Shown here: positions 1 through 8,488 of the stretch, piece after piece
How the letters are laid out: each line of letters opens with the position of its first letter
Numbering within the stretch: the first letter of the stretch is position 1
Source of the DNA: Novosphingobium sp.
Lineage (GTDB): Bacteria; Pseudomonadota; Alphaproteobacteria; Sphingomonadales; Sphingomonadaceae
Direction: 5' to 3'
DNA: 45,949 nucleotides
Assembly: GCA_017987575.1 (NCBI GenBank)
Contig: JAGNTK010000006.1
Coordinates: forward strand, 1-45,949
Translations under genes and position numbers: made by a program
Notes under the pieces: generated by a model
The model's input: the letters and a program-made list of their open reading frames with translations, nothing else
Database searches by the model: none
Told to the model about the DNA's origin: nothing

Positions 1-1
1 C

Positions 2-889
2 TTTCCCTACACCTGGTTCGAATGGCGCCACCAGATCGGTCCGCTGGCTGCTGCCGGTTACCGGGTGGTGGCACCCGATATTCGCGGCTTTGGACAAAGC
101 GGTAAACCTGCGCGCGCGCAAGACTACACAATGCTGCACAGCGCAGGCGATGTGGTTGGATTGGTGGCCGCGCTCGGCGAACCAGGCGCGGTGCTGGTCG
201 GGCATGATCTGGGGGCTTGGGTTGCCGCAGCAGGGGTCCGGCTCAGGCCAGACCTGTTCCGTGCTCTTGCGATTCTCAGTACCCCGGTTGGTCCGCGCGA
301 AGCGGCACGCCCAAGTTTGGGCTGGGAGCGAATTGAGCGCGAACGCGGCGGGAAAATGCACCATCACTATTTCCAGGAACCGGGCCAGGCCGAGCGCGAG
401 CTGGATGCAGACATCGCCAGTTCGCTGCGCGGAATCTATCACGCCATCTCGGGTGACGCGCGTGGGGCTGAGCGTTGGCGATTGTTGACTCGTCCCGGCG
501 AGACCATCTGCGACACGATGCCCGACCCCGGGGCGGATCGCCTGCCGGCATGGCTACCGCAGCGCGTTCTGGACGAGTATGTCCGGCAGTACGCAGAAAC
601 CGGGTTCGCGCCGCCGCTGGCGCACTATCGCTGTCGTGAGTTGACCTGGGAGCTGACCGCTTCATGGTCCGGACAGCAGATTACCTGTCCGAGCATGTTT
701 ATCGGTGGCGATGCGGACCCAGCGCTTGAATTGATTCGCGCGCAGTATGACGAGCTTGAACGTACGTACACCGACCTGCGGATCAAGGCCTTGCTTCCGG
801 CTATCGGCCACGGTGCCCCAGAGGAGGCTCCCCAAGCTGTCACCGAGGCGCTATTGCAGTTCCTTTCAGGGCTCGGAGACGGTGGATGA
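2..889 (+). CDS. alpha/beta hydrolase, epoxide-hydrolase-like (5' end cut by window)
   Basis: The reading frame is already open at base 2 (FPYTWFEWRHQIGPLAAAGY), so the N-terminus lies upstream and the first internal Met at 65 is not the start. Visible motifs are PDIRGFGQSGKP, the nucleophile elbow VGHDLGAW with Asp as nucleophile, a GGDADP segment that could carry the acid, and GHGAPEEAP near the end carrying the catalytic His. An Asp nucleophile in G-H-D-x-G is typical of epoxide hydrolases and haloalkane dehalogenases rather than Ser esterases. HGFP-type sequence before strand beta-4 also fits epoxide hydrolases. It is followed closely by an MFS transporter, and the two may be co-transcribed. 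The substrate cannot be told from sequence. Confidence 0.85.
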   Translation, partial: FPYTWFEWRHQIGPLAAAGYRVVAPDIRGFGQSGKPARAQDYTMLHSAGDVVGLVAALGEPGAVLVGHDLGAWVAAAGVRLRPDLFRALAILSTPVGPREAARPSLGWERIERERGGKMHHHYFQEPGQAERELDADIASSLRGIYHAISGDARGAERWRLLTRPGETICDTMPDPGADRLPAWLPQRVLDEYVRQYAETGFAPPLAHYRCRELTWELTASWSGQQITCPSMFIGGDADPALELIRAQYDELERTYTDLRIKALLPAIGHGAPEEAPQAVTEALLQFLSGLGDGG

Positions 890-905
890 CGGAACAAGCG
901 GCTTC

Positions 906-2147
906 ATGACCAGTTCCACAGGTGAACGCCGCACACCTTGGGGACTTGTGAGCTTTCTGTTGGCGCTGCACATTCTCAACCAGATTGACCGGCAATTGGT
1001 GAGCGCCTTTGCTGCGGATATTATCCGCGATCTGGATTTGAGCCGCGGCCAGTTCGCGCTGATCGCAGGTCTCGCGTTCTCGAGCGTCTATGCATTCGCT
1101 GCGTTACTGGCCGGGGTGCTGGCCGATCGGATCGGGCGGGTTCCGGTTCTGGCCACCGGGGTCGGCATCTGGAGCCTGTTCACTGCGCTTGCCGGAATGG
1201 CGCAAGGGTTCTGGACCCTGCTGGCGGCGCGGCCGTTTGTTGCAGCGGGAGAGGCAACGCTGGTTCCGACCGCTACCAACGTAATCCTGTCCCGCACCCC
1301 AGACCGGCACAAGGCGGCGGCGCTGGGGCTGTTCTTTGCGGGAATTCCGCTGGGGATCGGCGGAGGCTTTCTGATTGCCGGGCTGCTTGGCCCACTGTTG
1401 GGATGGCGGGGCACTTTCATTGCCATGGGATTGCTGGGGCTGATCGCGCTGTTCGCGGTGACCAGACTGAAGGACGATCCGATAGTGTCCAACGGCAAAC
1501 TGACGGTCTTGGGCGACTTGTCGGAGCTGTGGGCGGCCTTTCGGGTGAGGCCGCGCCTGCTCTATGCCTCGCTGGCGATGATCGTCGTCCATTGTCACGT
1601 CGCAACCAATCCGTTTGTCCAGCTCTGGTTGGTCGGTGAAAAGGGCCTTGATCCGGCTCATGCCGCCCGGACCTATGGGCTGATGTTCGTTGTCTTTGGC
1701 CTGATCGGAACCTTCGGAGCTGGCCTGCTTGGGGATTGGGCGAAGCGGCGGTTCGGCTGGGACCGGGCGCTCACAGTGTTTGGAACCCTGTTGGTGCTCG
1801 CGCCTTTGCTGGTGCTCTACCGGCTCGCGCCAGGCGGTTCCTGGCTACTGCTGGTCGGCATGGCCGGGTCGATCCTGTTCATGACGGTGATTTACGGCCC
1901 GCTGTTTGCTGTGATCGAGGAAGAGTTACCGCAGCGGCTCAAGGCCACCTCGACCGGGTTCAATATTCTGGCGCTGAACATCTTTGCCATCGGCGGCGTT
2001 GCCCTGGCCGTGGGCTACGCCAGCGATTTCCTCGCCCGGGCAGGCTCAGCCCATAGCTGGACCTGGCCGCTGCTGGGGGCTGACGCCTTGGCGCTCTTGG
2101 CAATTCCGCTGATTGGTCTGGCTGCGCGCAGCCAGACCAGAGTTTAA
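906..2147 (+). CDS. MFS transporter
   Basis: About 413 residues with some 12 hydrophobic segments, the normal size for the major facilitator superfamily. The loop between helices 2 and 3 has the family signature GVLADRIGRVPVLATG (D-R-x-G-R). The N-terminus reads MTSSTGERRTPWGLVSFLLALHILNQIDRQ. The ATG at 906 is chosen because it leaves a short polar tail before helix 1. An in-frame GTG at 882 would overlap the upstream hydrolase stop and is the alternative. It is an inner-membrane secondary transporter. The hydrolase neighbour suggests uptake or export of a related small organic compound, but this is only inference. Its 3' end overlaps convergent ftsK by 4 bp. Confidence 0.85.
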   Translation: MTSSTGERRTPWGLVSFLLALHILNQIDRQLVSAFAADIIRDLDLSRGQFALIAGLAFSSVYAFAALLAGVLADRIGRVPVLATGVGIWSLFTALAGMAQGFWTLLAARPFVAAGEATLVPTATNVILSRTPDRHKAAALGLFFAGIPLGIGGGFLIAGLLGPLLGWRGTFIAMGLLGLIALFAVTRLKDDPIVSNGKLTVLGDLSELWAAFRVRPRLLYASLAMIVVHCHVATNPFVQLWLVGEKGLDPAHAARTYGLMFVVFGLIGTFGAGLLGDWAKRRFGWDRALTVFGTLLVLAPLLVLYRLAPGGSWLLLVGMAGSILFMTVIYGPLFAVIEEELPQRLKATSTGFNILALNIFAIGGVALAVGYASDFLARAGSAHSWTWPLLGADALALLAIPLIGLAARSQTRV

Positions 2148-4489
2148 AGCGGACTGCCGTCCTTGTCGCGGTAGATGTCCCGCCGCCCGACGTGGTTGGC
2201 CGGGCCGACGAAGCCATCTGCCTCCATCCGCTCAACCCATTTGGCCGCGGTGTTGTACCCCACGCCGAGCTGGCGCTGGAGCCAGCTGGCCGAAGCTTTC
2301 TGGCTTTCAAACACGATCTGACAGGCCTGGCGGTATTTGCGTTCGTCCGGATTGTCGCTGGCAGTGGCATCAAGATCGTCAAAACCGAAGCCGCCGTCCT
2401 CGGGCTCCTCGGTGACGCTGTCGACATATTCGGGGCTGCCCTGCGCGCGCCAGAAATCGGCGATCCGCTCGACTTCCTCGTCGCTCACGAACGGCCCATG
2501 GACGCGCATCACCGGCTGGGTATTGGGTTTGTAGAGCATATCGCCCTTGCCCAGCAGCTGCTCGGCGCCCTGTTCGCCCAGGATGGTCCGGCTGTCGATC
2601 CGGCTGGTCACGGCAAACGAAATCCGGGTCGGCAGGTTGGCCTTGATCACCCCGGTGATGACATCGACCGAGGGGCGCTGGGTGGCCATGATCAGGTGGA
2701 TCCCCGCCGCGCGGCTCTTTTGCGACAGACGCTGGATCAGCACTTCGATTTCCTTGCCGACGGTGACCATCAAGTCGGCCAATTCGTCGACAATGATCAC
2801 GATCTGCGGCAGCGGCTGATAATCGAGCTGCTGGTCCTCGTAGAGTTCCTCGCCGGTATCCGGATCGAACCCGATCGCGATCCGGCGGCCCAACGGCTTG
2901 CCCTTGGCGGCGGCAGTTCGGACCTTGTCGTTGAAGCCGGACAGATTGCGGACCGACAGCTCGCTCATCATCCGGTAGCGGCGTTCCATTTCCTCAACCG
3001 CCCACTTCAGCGCGCGGACCGCCTTGGCCGGTTCTGTGACCACAGGCGAGAGCAGGTGCGGGATGTCGTCGTAGCTCTTGAGCTCGAGCACCTTGGGATC
3101 GACCAGGATCAGGCGGCATTGCGCCGGAGTCAGCCGGTACAGCAGCGAGAGCAGGATCGTGTTGAGCCCGACCGACTTGCCCGAACCGGTGGTCCCTGCG
3201 ACCAGCAGGTGCGGCATGGTCGCCAGGTCCGCGACAATCGGTTCGCCGGCGATATCCTTGCCCAGAATGATTGGCAGCGCGGCCTTGCTGGCGGCAAAAG
3301 CTTCGCAGGCGACCAGCTCCTTGAAGCTGACCATCTGGCGGTTGGTATTGGGCAATTCGATCCCCATCACGGTGCGCCCGGGGATCGAGGAGACACGCGC
3401 GGAAATCGCGCTCATGTTGCGGGCGATATCGTCGGCCAGCCCGATCACCCGGCTGGCCTTGATCCCGGGCGCGGGCTCCAGCTCGTACATCGTCACTACC
3501 GGCCCGGTGCGAACCGCATCAATGGTGCCTTTGACGTTGAAATCATCCAGCACCGTTTCGAGCAGCCGGGCGTTGCGCTCCAATGCCAGCTTATCCACTT
3601 TGGGCGCGGAGTTGGGCGGTGGATCGGCCAGCAGAGCCAGCGCTGGCAGTTCATAACTGTCAAACAGATCGCCCTGGCGGCTGCTCGACGTGATCTGAGC
3701 AGGTTTGGCCGGACGTGATGGGTCGGAAATTTCTGGCGCCTTGCGCGGTTCGCCCAAGGGCATCAACGGCGCGGCGCGCTCCTTCCTGGCGCGGGCGGCA
3801 GCGGGCCGGACATCTTCAAAGCTGCCTGCCAGCGCCGGACGGCGGGCGAGGAATCCGGGCAAAGTGAACAGATTTCCCCAATCGACCGCGAAGACCCGGC
3901 CAGCGATGGCGCCACCAGCGATCAGGCTGATCAGACCAGCGGCGAAAACGGCGATGGTCCGGCCAGTTTCAGGCAACAGCGCGGCGAGATAGCGCACCGC
4001 GCCTTCGCCAAGCAGGCCAGCAATGCCGCCCCAATCTGCCGGGTAATCATTGGGACGTTCGATTGCCAGCGACGCGGTGGTGGAAATCAGGCTCATCGCG
4101 AACAGCAGCAGCGCGACCGGGCGCCACCAGGCGTGATCGGCGTGATCGAGTTCCTGATCTTCCTCCTCAACCAGCCGCCACAGTCCGCGCGCCATGACAT
4201 AGAGCATCGGCAGCAGCAGCACGGCACTCCACCCGAACAAGAACAGCGCGCGCTCTGCCGCCCAGGCTCCGGCGGAGCCCATCCAGTTCTTGGCCGGACC
4301 TGCCGCTGCGGTGGAGGCAGAAGGATCGGTCTGGCTATAGCTCATCAGCGCAAAGGCCAGAAAGACCATGCCACTGAGCAACACAATCGCCCCGCCAATT
4401 TCGGCACTGCGGCGCAAGGCACGCTTCATCGCCGCGCGCCAATCAACCCGCGCGCCGCGGTGGCTGGCTGTTGCCGGACGTGATGCCAT
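2144..4489 (-). CDS. ftsK: DNA translocase FtsK
   Basis: 781 residues. The N-terminal part (about residues 30-200) holds several membrane helices, followed by a short Pro/Ala-rich linker (about 215-290), much shorter than in E. coli FtsK. The motor has Walker A GTTGSGKS at about 432-439 and Walker B IVIIVDEL at about 563-570, plus the conserved LILVDPKVLELKSYDDIPHL and MATQRPSVDVITGVIKANLP segments. The C-terminal 65 residues (YRQACQIVFESQKAS to NHVGRRDIY) are the winged-helix gamma domain that reads KOPS sites. The protein pumps chromosome ends through the septum and activates XerCD at dif. No dif-like site was identified in the window. Confidence 0.97.
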   Translation of the reverse strand: MASRPATASHRGARVDWRAAMKRALRRSAEIGGAIVLLSGMVFLAFALMSYSQTDPSASTAAAGPAKNWMGSAGAWAAERALFLFGWSAVLLLPMLYVMARGLWRLVEEEDQELDHADHAWWRPVALLLFAMSLISTTASLAIERPNDYPADWGGIAGLLGEGAVRYLAALLPETGRTIAVFAAGLISLIAGGAIAGRVFAVDWGNLFTLPGFLARRPALAGSFEDVRPAAARARKERAAPLMPLGEPRKAPEISDPSRPAKPAQITSSSRQGDLFDSYELPALALLADPPPNSAPKVDKLALERNARLLETVLDDFNVKGTIDAVRTGPVVTMYELEPAPGIKASRVIGLADDIARNMSAISARVSSIPGRTVMGIELPNTNRQMVSFKELVACEAFAASKAALPIILGKDIAGEPIVADLATMPHLLVAGTTGSGKSVGLNTILLSLLYRLTPAQCRLILVDPKVLELKSYDDIPHLLSPVVTEPAKAVRALKWAVEEMERRYRMMSELSVRNLSGFNDKVRTAAAKGKPLGRRIAIGFDPDTGEELYEDQQLDYQPLPQIVIIVDELADLMVTVGKEIEVLIQRLSQKSRAAGIHLIMATQRPSVDVITGVIKANLPTRISFAVTSRIDSRTILGEQGAEQLLGKGDMLYKPNTQPVMRVHGPFVSDEEVERIADFWRAQGSPEYVDSVTEEPEDGGFGFDDLDATASDNPDERKYRQACQIVFESQKASASWLQRQLGVGYNTAAKWVERMEADGFVGPANHVGRRDIYRDKDGSPL

Positions 4490-4540
4490 CGTGCTTCCCC
4501 TAGTCTGAAGTCGGGTTATGCGCCTGCGGGTGACTCCGCG

Positions 4541-5074
4541 TCAAGAATCCTTGAGAATCCGAGGATTCACTTCACCGCAAAAGGCGTCGATCCCGGCCCA
4601 GTGCGCGGTTTTGAGCCGCTTCGCGCTGTGCGGGTTCATCCCCCCCAGCGCGATCACTGGTATTTGCGCCCGCGCTGCGATCAGCCGCCAGCGCAAAGGT
4701 CCAAGCACTTTGCCACCGGGATGGCTGCGGGTCGGGAAAGCGGGAGACAGCAGCACTGCATCGGCGCGGGCGGCGTTGCGGAGTTCGCTTAAGGAGTGGA
4801 CCGGGACCAATTGCCCGCCCGGGCCATAGGCCTTGTCCGCCCCCCAGCGCCGGGCCTGCGCTGCACTTCCCGCCAACGCTACCAGGTGGCCGCGCGCCCG
4901 CGCGATCCGGCACAGCTGAGCGAAGCGCGCCCGCCGCTCGGCCTCACCCAGGTGGTAGTGACGATAGATGAACCCACTGCCACGCGGCAGGCGCAGCAGT
5001 GCGGTTTCCAGCACCGCATCGTTGCGGGCATCGGAAATCAGCCAGATTGCGGGCAGGGGCTGGCACTTGCGCAT
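4541..5074 (-). CDS. thiamine phosphate synthase-like protein (ThiE/TenI fold)
   Basis: About 177 residues. The pattern LSPAFPTRSHPGGKVLGP resembles the phosphate-binding GPVFPT..K segment of ThiE, and PVIALGGMNPHSAKRL is the late beta-strand plus glycine phosphate loop of this TIM-barrel family. ThiE joins HMP-pyrophosphate and thiazole phosphate. The N-terminal half is divergent, with no clear Q-x-R-x-K motif, so it may be a TenI-like relative rather than the main synthase. The start at 5074 (MRKCQPLPAIWLISD) avoids overlap with the divergent yggS gene; ATGs at 5098 and 5113 are in frame but would run into yggS. No other thiamine genes are nearby. Confidence 0.7.
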   Translation of the reverse strand: MRKCQPLPAIWLISDARNDAVLETALLRLPRGSGFIYRHYHLGEAERRARFAQLCRIARARGHLVALAGSAAQARRWGADKAYGPGGQLVPVHSLSELRNAARADAVLLSPAFPTRSHPGGKVLGPLRWRLIAARAQIPVIALGGMNPHSAKRLKTAHWAGIDAFCGEVNPRILKDS

Positions 5075-5096
5075 CGCCTCGCTATAGCAGCGCGCC

Positions 5097-5759
5097 ATGA
5101 CCGATCCAGCCATCCTGCTAGCCGATGTTCACGCCCGTATCGCGCAGGCTGCCAAGATCGCCCAGCGCAAAGCTGGCGAAGTGACCCTGATCGCAGTCAG
5201 CAAGACCCATGACGCTGCTGCTATTGAGCCGCTGATTGCAGCCGGACAGCGCGTCTTTGGCGAAAACCGGGTGCAGGAAGCCGCGGCCAAGTGGCCCGCG
5301 CTGCGCGCGGCGCATCCCGGCATCGAACTGCATCTGATTGGCCAGCTTCAATCGAACAAGGCCGACGAGGCGGTTGCGCTGTTCGACTGCATCCATTCGC
5401 TCGACCGATCCAGTCTGGTCAGCGCTCTGGCCAAGGCAATGGACAAGGCCGGCCGCCGCGTGCCGTGCTTCGTGCAGGTCAATATCGGCGCCGAAGAGCA
5501 AAAGGGCGGCTGCGCGATCGCCGAACTGCCCGCGCTGCTGGCCGAGGCGAAGGCAGCGGATCTGCCCGTGATCGGCCTGATGTGTGTGCCGCCTGAAGGG
5601 ATCGAAGCTGCGCCGTTCTTTGCCCTGCTCGACAAGCTGGCGCGTGATCACGGCCTCGATGGCCGCAGCATGGGCATGTCGGGCGATTTCGAGACCGCGG
5701 TGATGCTCGGCGCGACCCATGTGCGGGTTGGATCAGCGTTGTTTGGGGTGCGGGGTTAG
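5097..5759 (+). CDS. yggS: YggS/PLPBP family pyridoxal-phosphate-binding protein
   Basis: 220 residues, the usual length of the family. The PLP-binding lysine is in LIAVSKTHDAAAI, followed by RVFGENRVQEAAAKW. The C-terminus has the signature MGMSGDFETAVMLGATHVRVGSALFG. Members are cytoplasmic single-domain alanine-racemase-fold proteins without known catalysis. They buffer PLP and affect amino-acid and keto-acid balance. The gene starts 22 bp from the divergent ThiE-like gene, so the promoters must be compact or overlapping. A 33-bp repeat copy begins 5 bp after its stop. Confidence 0.95.
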   Translation: MTDPAILLADVHARIAQAAKIAQRKAGEVTLIAVSKTHDAAAIEPLIAAGQRVFGENRVQEAAAKWPALRAAHPGIELHLIGQLQSNKADEAVALFDCIHSLDRSSLVSALAKAMDKAGRRVPCFVQVNIGAEEQKGGCAIAELPALLAEAKAADLPVIGLMCVPPEGIEAAPFFALLDKLARDHGLDGRSMGMSGDFETAVMLGATHVRVGSALFGVRG

Positions 5760-5764
5760 AAATT

Positions 5765-5797
5765 CGTCGTCCCGGGCTTGACCCGGGACCGCTGGCC
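5765..5797 (+). repeat. REP-like hairpin repeat, left copy flanking GIY-YIG gene
   Basis: A 33-bp sequence that recurs as a perfect reverse complement at 6123-6155. Inside it, GTCCCGGG and CCCGGGAC form an 8-bp stem around the loop CTTGA. The pair of copies encloses only the GIY-YIG gene. It may act as a transcription barrier between yggS and the convergent gene. Confidence 0.9.
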
Positions 5798-5817
5798 TCG
5801 CGGCGCGACCTTGATCA

Positions 5818-6105
5818 TTAGAGCTTAGGCATCAGGTCCAGCCATTCCGGATTAGCGGCCTCGATCAATGCAATCTTCCACTCTCGCTGCCAGTTCTTAA
5901 GCTGCTTTTCCCGAGTGATTGCCTCCACAATGGTTGGGTACTCCTCAACCAGAACCAATCGGTCAAGGCCGTAGCGCCGACAAAAGGCAGAGCCTTTACC
6001 AGTGCGATGCAGCCAGATGCGTTCTTCAATGTCAGCTGTTACGCCAACATAGAGCACCCCGAACGCGCGGTTGGTGAGAATGTAGATGTAGCCGCCCTTG
6101 TCCAT
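5818..6105 (-). CDS. GIY-YIG nuclease superfamily protein
   Basis: 95 residues, a stand-alone GIY-YIG domain of the YhbQ/UPF0213 kind. The GIY strand is GYIYILTN, the YIG strand is LYVGVTADIEER, the conserved Arg falls in EERIWLHRTG, and the metal-ligand Glu is probably in EAITREKQLKNWQREWK. Stand-alone members are predicted small nucleases of unclear role. The gene sits alone between two inverted copies of a 33-bp hairpin repeat (5765-5797 and 6123-6155), with nothing else inside. The unit could be mobile or could simply be an isolated gene between two repeats. The start is the ATG at 6105 (MDKGGYIYIL), directly before the first strand. Confidence 0.88.
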   Translation of the reverse strand: MDKGGYIYILTNRAFGVLYVGVTADIEERIWLHRTGKGSAFCRRYGLDRLVLVEEYPTIVEAITREKQLKNWQREWKIALIEAANPEWLDLMPKL

Positions 6106-6122
6106 TGAGGGCAGATTGACGC

Positions 6123-6155
6123 GGCCAGCGGTCCCGGGTCAAGCCCGGGACGACG
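6123..6155 (-). repeat. REP-like hairpin repeat, right copy flanking GIY-YIG gene
   Basis: Perfect reverse complement of 5765-5797, with the same 8-bp stem and TCAAG loop on the + strand. It lies between the GIY-YIG start and the stop of the upstream pyruvate kinase gene, which ends at 6161. It could therefore also form a hairpin in the 3' end of the pyk transcript. Confidence 0.9.
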
Positions 6156-6160
6156 ATGCC

Positions 6161-7639
6161 TCACCCCCCGTGCTTGTTCAGCTCATCCCCGCTCAGCGTA
6201 ACCACATGCAGCAAATTGGTGGATCCCGGCGTGCCGAACGGCACCCCGGCCAGCGCGACCAGCTTTGATCCGGCGGTGCCAAAGCCTTGGCGCAGCGCCA
6301 TTCGCTTGCCCTTGCCGATCATTTCTTCAAAGCTGCCGATGTCCTTGGTGGTGACCGCATGGGTGCCCCAAAGCAAGGCCAGGCGGCGGGCGATCCGGCT
6401 GGACGGGGTCAACACCAACATCGGCACCCGGGGCCGCTCACGCGCCACGCGGCGGGCGGTGCTGCCCGATCCGGTGAAGATGATGATCCCGGCCACTGTC
6501 ATGGTTTCCGCAATCGCCGCGCTGGCCTGAGCCAGAGCTGAAGCGGTGGTTGGCTCGGGCCGGACCACGGTAAAGTGGATCCGCTCGGAATAGCCGGGAT
6601 CGCTTTCAACCTGGGCGGAGATCCGGTGCATGATCGTAACCGCTTCGACCGGCCAGGCCCCGCTGGCGGTTTCGGCCGAGAGCATTACGGCGTCGGCGCC
6701 GTCATAGACTGCATTGGCGACGTCAGACACTTCGGCGCGGGTCGGGGCCGGGCTTTCGATCATCGATTCGAGCATTTGCGTCGCGACCACTACCGGCTTG
6801 CCGCTGCGCCGGGTGATGGCGACAATCCGCTTCTGGATCGGCGGCACTTCCTCGGGATTGAGCTCCACCCCCAGATCGCCGCGCGCGACCATGATCCCGT
6901 CAGCCAGTTCGATGATTTCTTCCAGCCGCTCGACCGCAGCGGGCTTTTCGATCTTGGCCATCAGCGCGGTCTGCGATGTGCCCATCAACTTGCGCGCTTC
7001 GGCGACGTCTTCGGGCCGCTGGACGAACGATAGCGCGATCCAGTCCGCGCCCTGATCGAGCGCGAAGGTCAGATCGCGGCGGTCTTTTTCGGTCAGTGCC
7101 GGGATCGGCACCACGGCATCGGGGACATTGACCCCCTTGCGGTCCGAAATGACCCCGCCGACCTCGGCCGAGCAGAGGATCTTGTCGTCGCTGGCCTCGA
7201 TTACCCGCAGCCGCAGCTTGCCGTCGTCGATCAACAGCCGCTGACCCTTGTTCAGCACGCTGAACAGTTCGGGGTGGGGCAGGCAGACCCGGCTTTCATC
7301 GCCGGGGGTGGGGTCGCGGTCAAAGGTGAAGTGGCCCGAATGGCGGATCACCGCCTTGCCGTCCTTGAACTGGCCGACCCGCAACTTTGGCCCTTGCAAG
7401 TCGCACAGAACTGCAACCGGGCGGCCAACTGCCTTTTCAACCTCGCGGATCGCGGCGATCGTCGCGGCGTGGGTTTCATGATCGCCGTGGCTCATGTTGA
7501 CACGGAACGCATCGGCCCCGGCGCGGAGCAGCTTTTCGATCATTTCCGGGGTGCGGCTGGCAGGGCCAAGCGTTGCTAGGATTTTGACTTTGCGTCCGCG
7601 CGGATCGATTTTTGCCACTGTTGCCTCTTCCTGTTTCAT
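6161..7639 (-). CDS. pyk: pyruvate kinase
   Basis: 492 residues, a normal length. The N-terminus has KILATLGPASRTPEMIEKLLRAGADAFRVNMSHG, which carries substrate and K+ site residues. The family signature is MAKIEKPAAVERLEEIIELADGIMVARGDLGVEL, with the catalytic Lys in KIEKP and metal-binding Glu/Asp further on. The effector (C) domain follows from about residue 345. The enzyme converts phosphoenolpyruvate and ADP to pyruvate and ATP in the cytoplasm. The start is the ATG at 7639, preceded on its strand by a GAGCGGG stretch. It is divergent from the DUF1244 gene across a 44-bp gap. Confidence 0.97.
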   Translation of the reverse strand: MKQEEATVAKIDPRGRKVKILATLGPASRTPEMIEKLLRAGADAFRVNMSHGDHETHAATIAAIREVEKAVGRPVAVLCDLQGPKLRVGQFKDGKAVIRHSGHFTFDRDPTPGDESRVCLPHPELFSVLNKGQRLLIDDGKLRLRVIEASDDKILCSAEVGGVISDRKGVNVPDAVVPIPALTEKDRRDLTFALDQGADWIALSFVQRPEDVAEARKLMGTSQTALMAKIEKPAAVERLEEIIELADGIMVARGDLGVELNPEEVPPIQKRIVAITRRSGKPVVVATQMLESMIESPAPTRAEVSDVANAVYDGADAVMLSAETASGAWPVEAVTIMHRISAQVESDPGYSERIHFTVVRPEPTTASALAQASAAIAETMTVAGIIIFTGSGSTARRVARERPRVPMLVLTPSSRIARRLALLWGTHAVTTKDIGSFEEMIGKGKRMALRQGFGTAGSKLVALAGVPFGTPGSTNLLHVVTLSGDELNKHGG

Positions 7640-7683
7640 CCCGCTCTATGGCAAAGATGCAGCGCAAACCCAAGGAATCCCCG

Positions 7684-8007
7684 ATGAGCTGCTCTGAAAA
7701 TACGAATGCGACCGTTGGCGATCTGCTCGAAAGCCTCGACGATGCGGTCGCCGCCGCCGCTTTCCGCCGTCTTGTCCGCCATTTGCGTCACCGCCATGAC
7801 GCCCAGAACATCGATCTGATGGGCCTCTCGGGGTTTTGCCGCAACTGTTTGGCCGACTGGATCCGGGATGCCGGGGCTGAGCTCGACAAGGAGGCGGCCC
7901 GCGCGCTGATCCACGGAATGCCCAGCGCGGAATGGAAAGACCGGTTTCAAAGCGAGGCAACGCCAGAGCAATTGGAGCGGATGGCGGAGAGTTTGAAGCG
8001 GAATTGA
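7684..8007 (+). CDS. DUF1244 family protein
   Basis: 107 residues. It has the family core AFRRLVRHLRHRHDAQNIDLMGLSGFCRNCLADW, including the Cys pair in FCRNC, followed by a helical C-terminus. DUF1244 proteins are small, widespread in Alphaproteobacteria and without known function; the paired Cys may bind metal. The ATG at 7684 is chosen because AAGGAA sits six bases upstream. In-frame ATGs at 7648 and 7612 are possible, but 7612 overlaps the pyk start. A large palindromic repeat begins 3 bp after the stop. Confidence 0.85.
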   Translation: MSCSENTNATVGDLLESLDDAVAAAAFRRLVRHLRHRHDAQNIDLMGLSGFCRNCLADWIRDAGAELDKEAARALIHGMPSAEWKDRFQSEATPEQLERMAESLKRN

Positions 8008-8009
8008 GC

Positions 8010-8166
8010 TAAGTTCCTCTCCATTTTTCGCGAATGCGACAAATGGGGAGGTGGATCGTCCGCAGGACGAGACGGAGGGGCTTCGGCGCTGGCGTTGATA
8101 CCCCTCCGTCTCGGCTTCGCCGAGCCACCTCCCCATTTGCACTATGTGAAAATGGGGAGGAACTTA
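8010..8166. repeat. composite nested palindrome (sphingomonad-type intergenic repeat)
   Basis: Three nested inverted pairs are visible. The outer pair is 8010-8027 with 8149-8166 (18 bp, one mismatch). The middle pair is 8040-8054 with 8125-8139 (15 bp, perfect). The inner pair is 8069-8080 with 8101-8112 (GACGGAGGGG core, 12 bp, perfect). Small hairpins CGTCC-GCA-GGACG and CTCGGC-TTC-GCCGAG sit between them. The element lies between the DUF1244 stop and gapR and contains no ORF. It could fold as a cruciform in DNA or as a multi-arm structure in RNA. Confidence 0.85.
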
Positions 8167-8251
8167 CGATTTCCACAACCTTCGTTTTGCCTGAATCACT
8201 TGCCCTCGCTACCGCGCGGTCAACTGATTCACTTCTTACCGGAGCTTCCCC

Positions 8252-8488
8252 ATGGCCAATGCCACTGACGACCGCCTGCGCCTGTTGATCGAGCGCGTCG
8301 AACGCCTCGAGGAAGAGAAAAAGGGCATCGCCGACGATATCAAGGATGTCTACGGCGAGGCCAAGGCGGTCGGTTACGACGCCAAGATCATGCGGCAGAT
8401 TGTCCGCCTGCGCAAAATGTCCGCCGATGACCGCGCCGAAATGGAAGCGATCCTGGACACGTATAAAGCAGCGCTCGGTCTCGGCTAG
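8252..8488 (+). CDS. gapR: GapR family DNA-binding protein (DUF2312/UPF0335)
   Basis: 78 residues, all helical. The family pattern is [44 protein letters not shown], here beginning at [14 protein letters not shown], and it ends in a short [12 protein letters not shown] helix. In Caulobacter, GapR is a nucleoid-associated protein that encircles overtwisted AT-rich DNA ahead of polymerases and assists replication. A GGAG Shine-Dalgarno lies seven bases before the ATG at 8252. The gene follows the 157-bp palindromic element. The last 15 coding-end bases are repeated 41 bp downstream (8505-8519). Confidence 0.92.
   Translation: MANATDDRLRLLIERVERLEEEKKGIADDIKDVYGEAKAVGYDAKIMRQIVRLRKMSADDRAEMEAILDTYKAALGLG

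Noticed and set aside
2192-3718. 508-codon plus-strand ORF
   Set aside because: It lies wholly antisense to ftsK, whose motifs are unmistakable. The translation is an RH/Q/D-rich shadow typical of high-GC genes.
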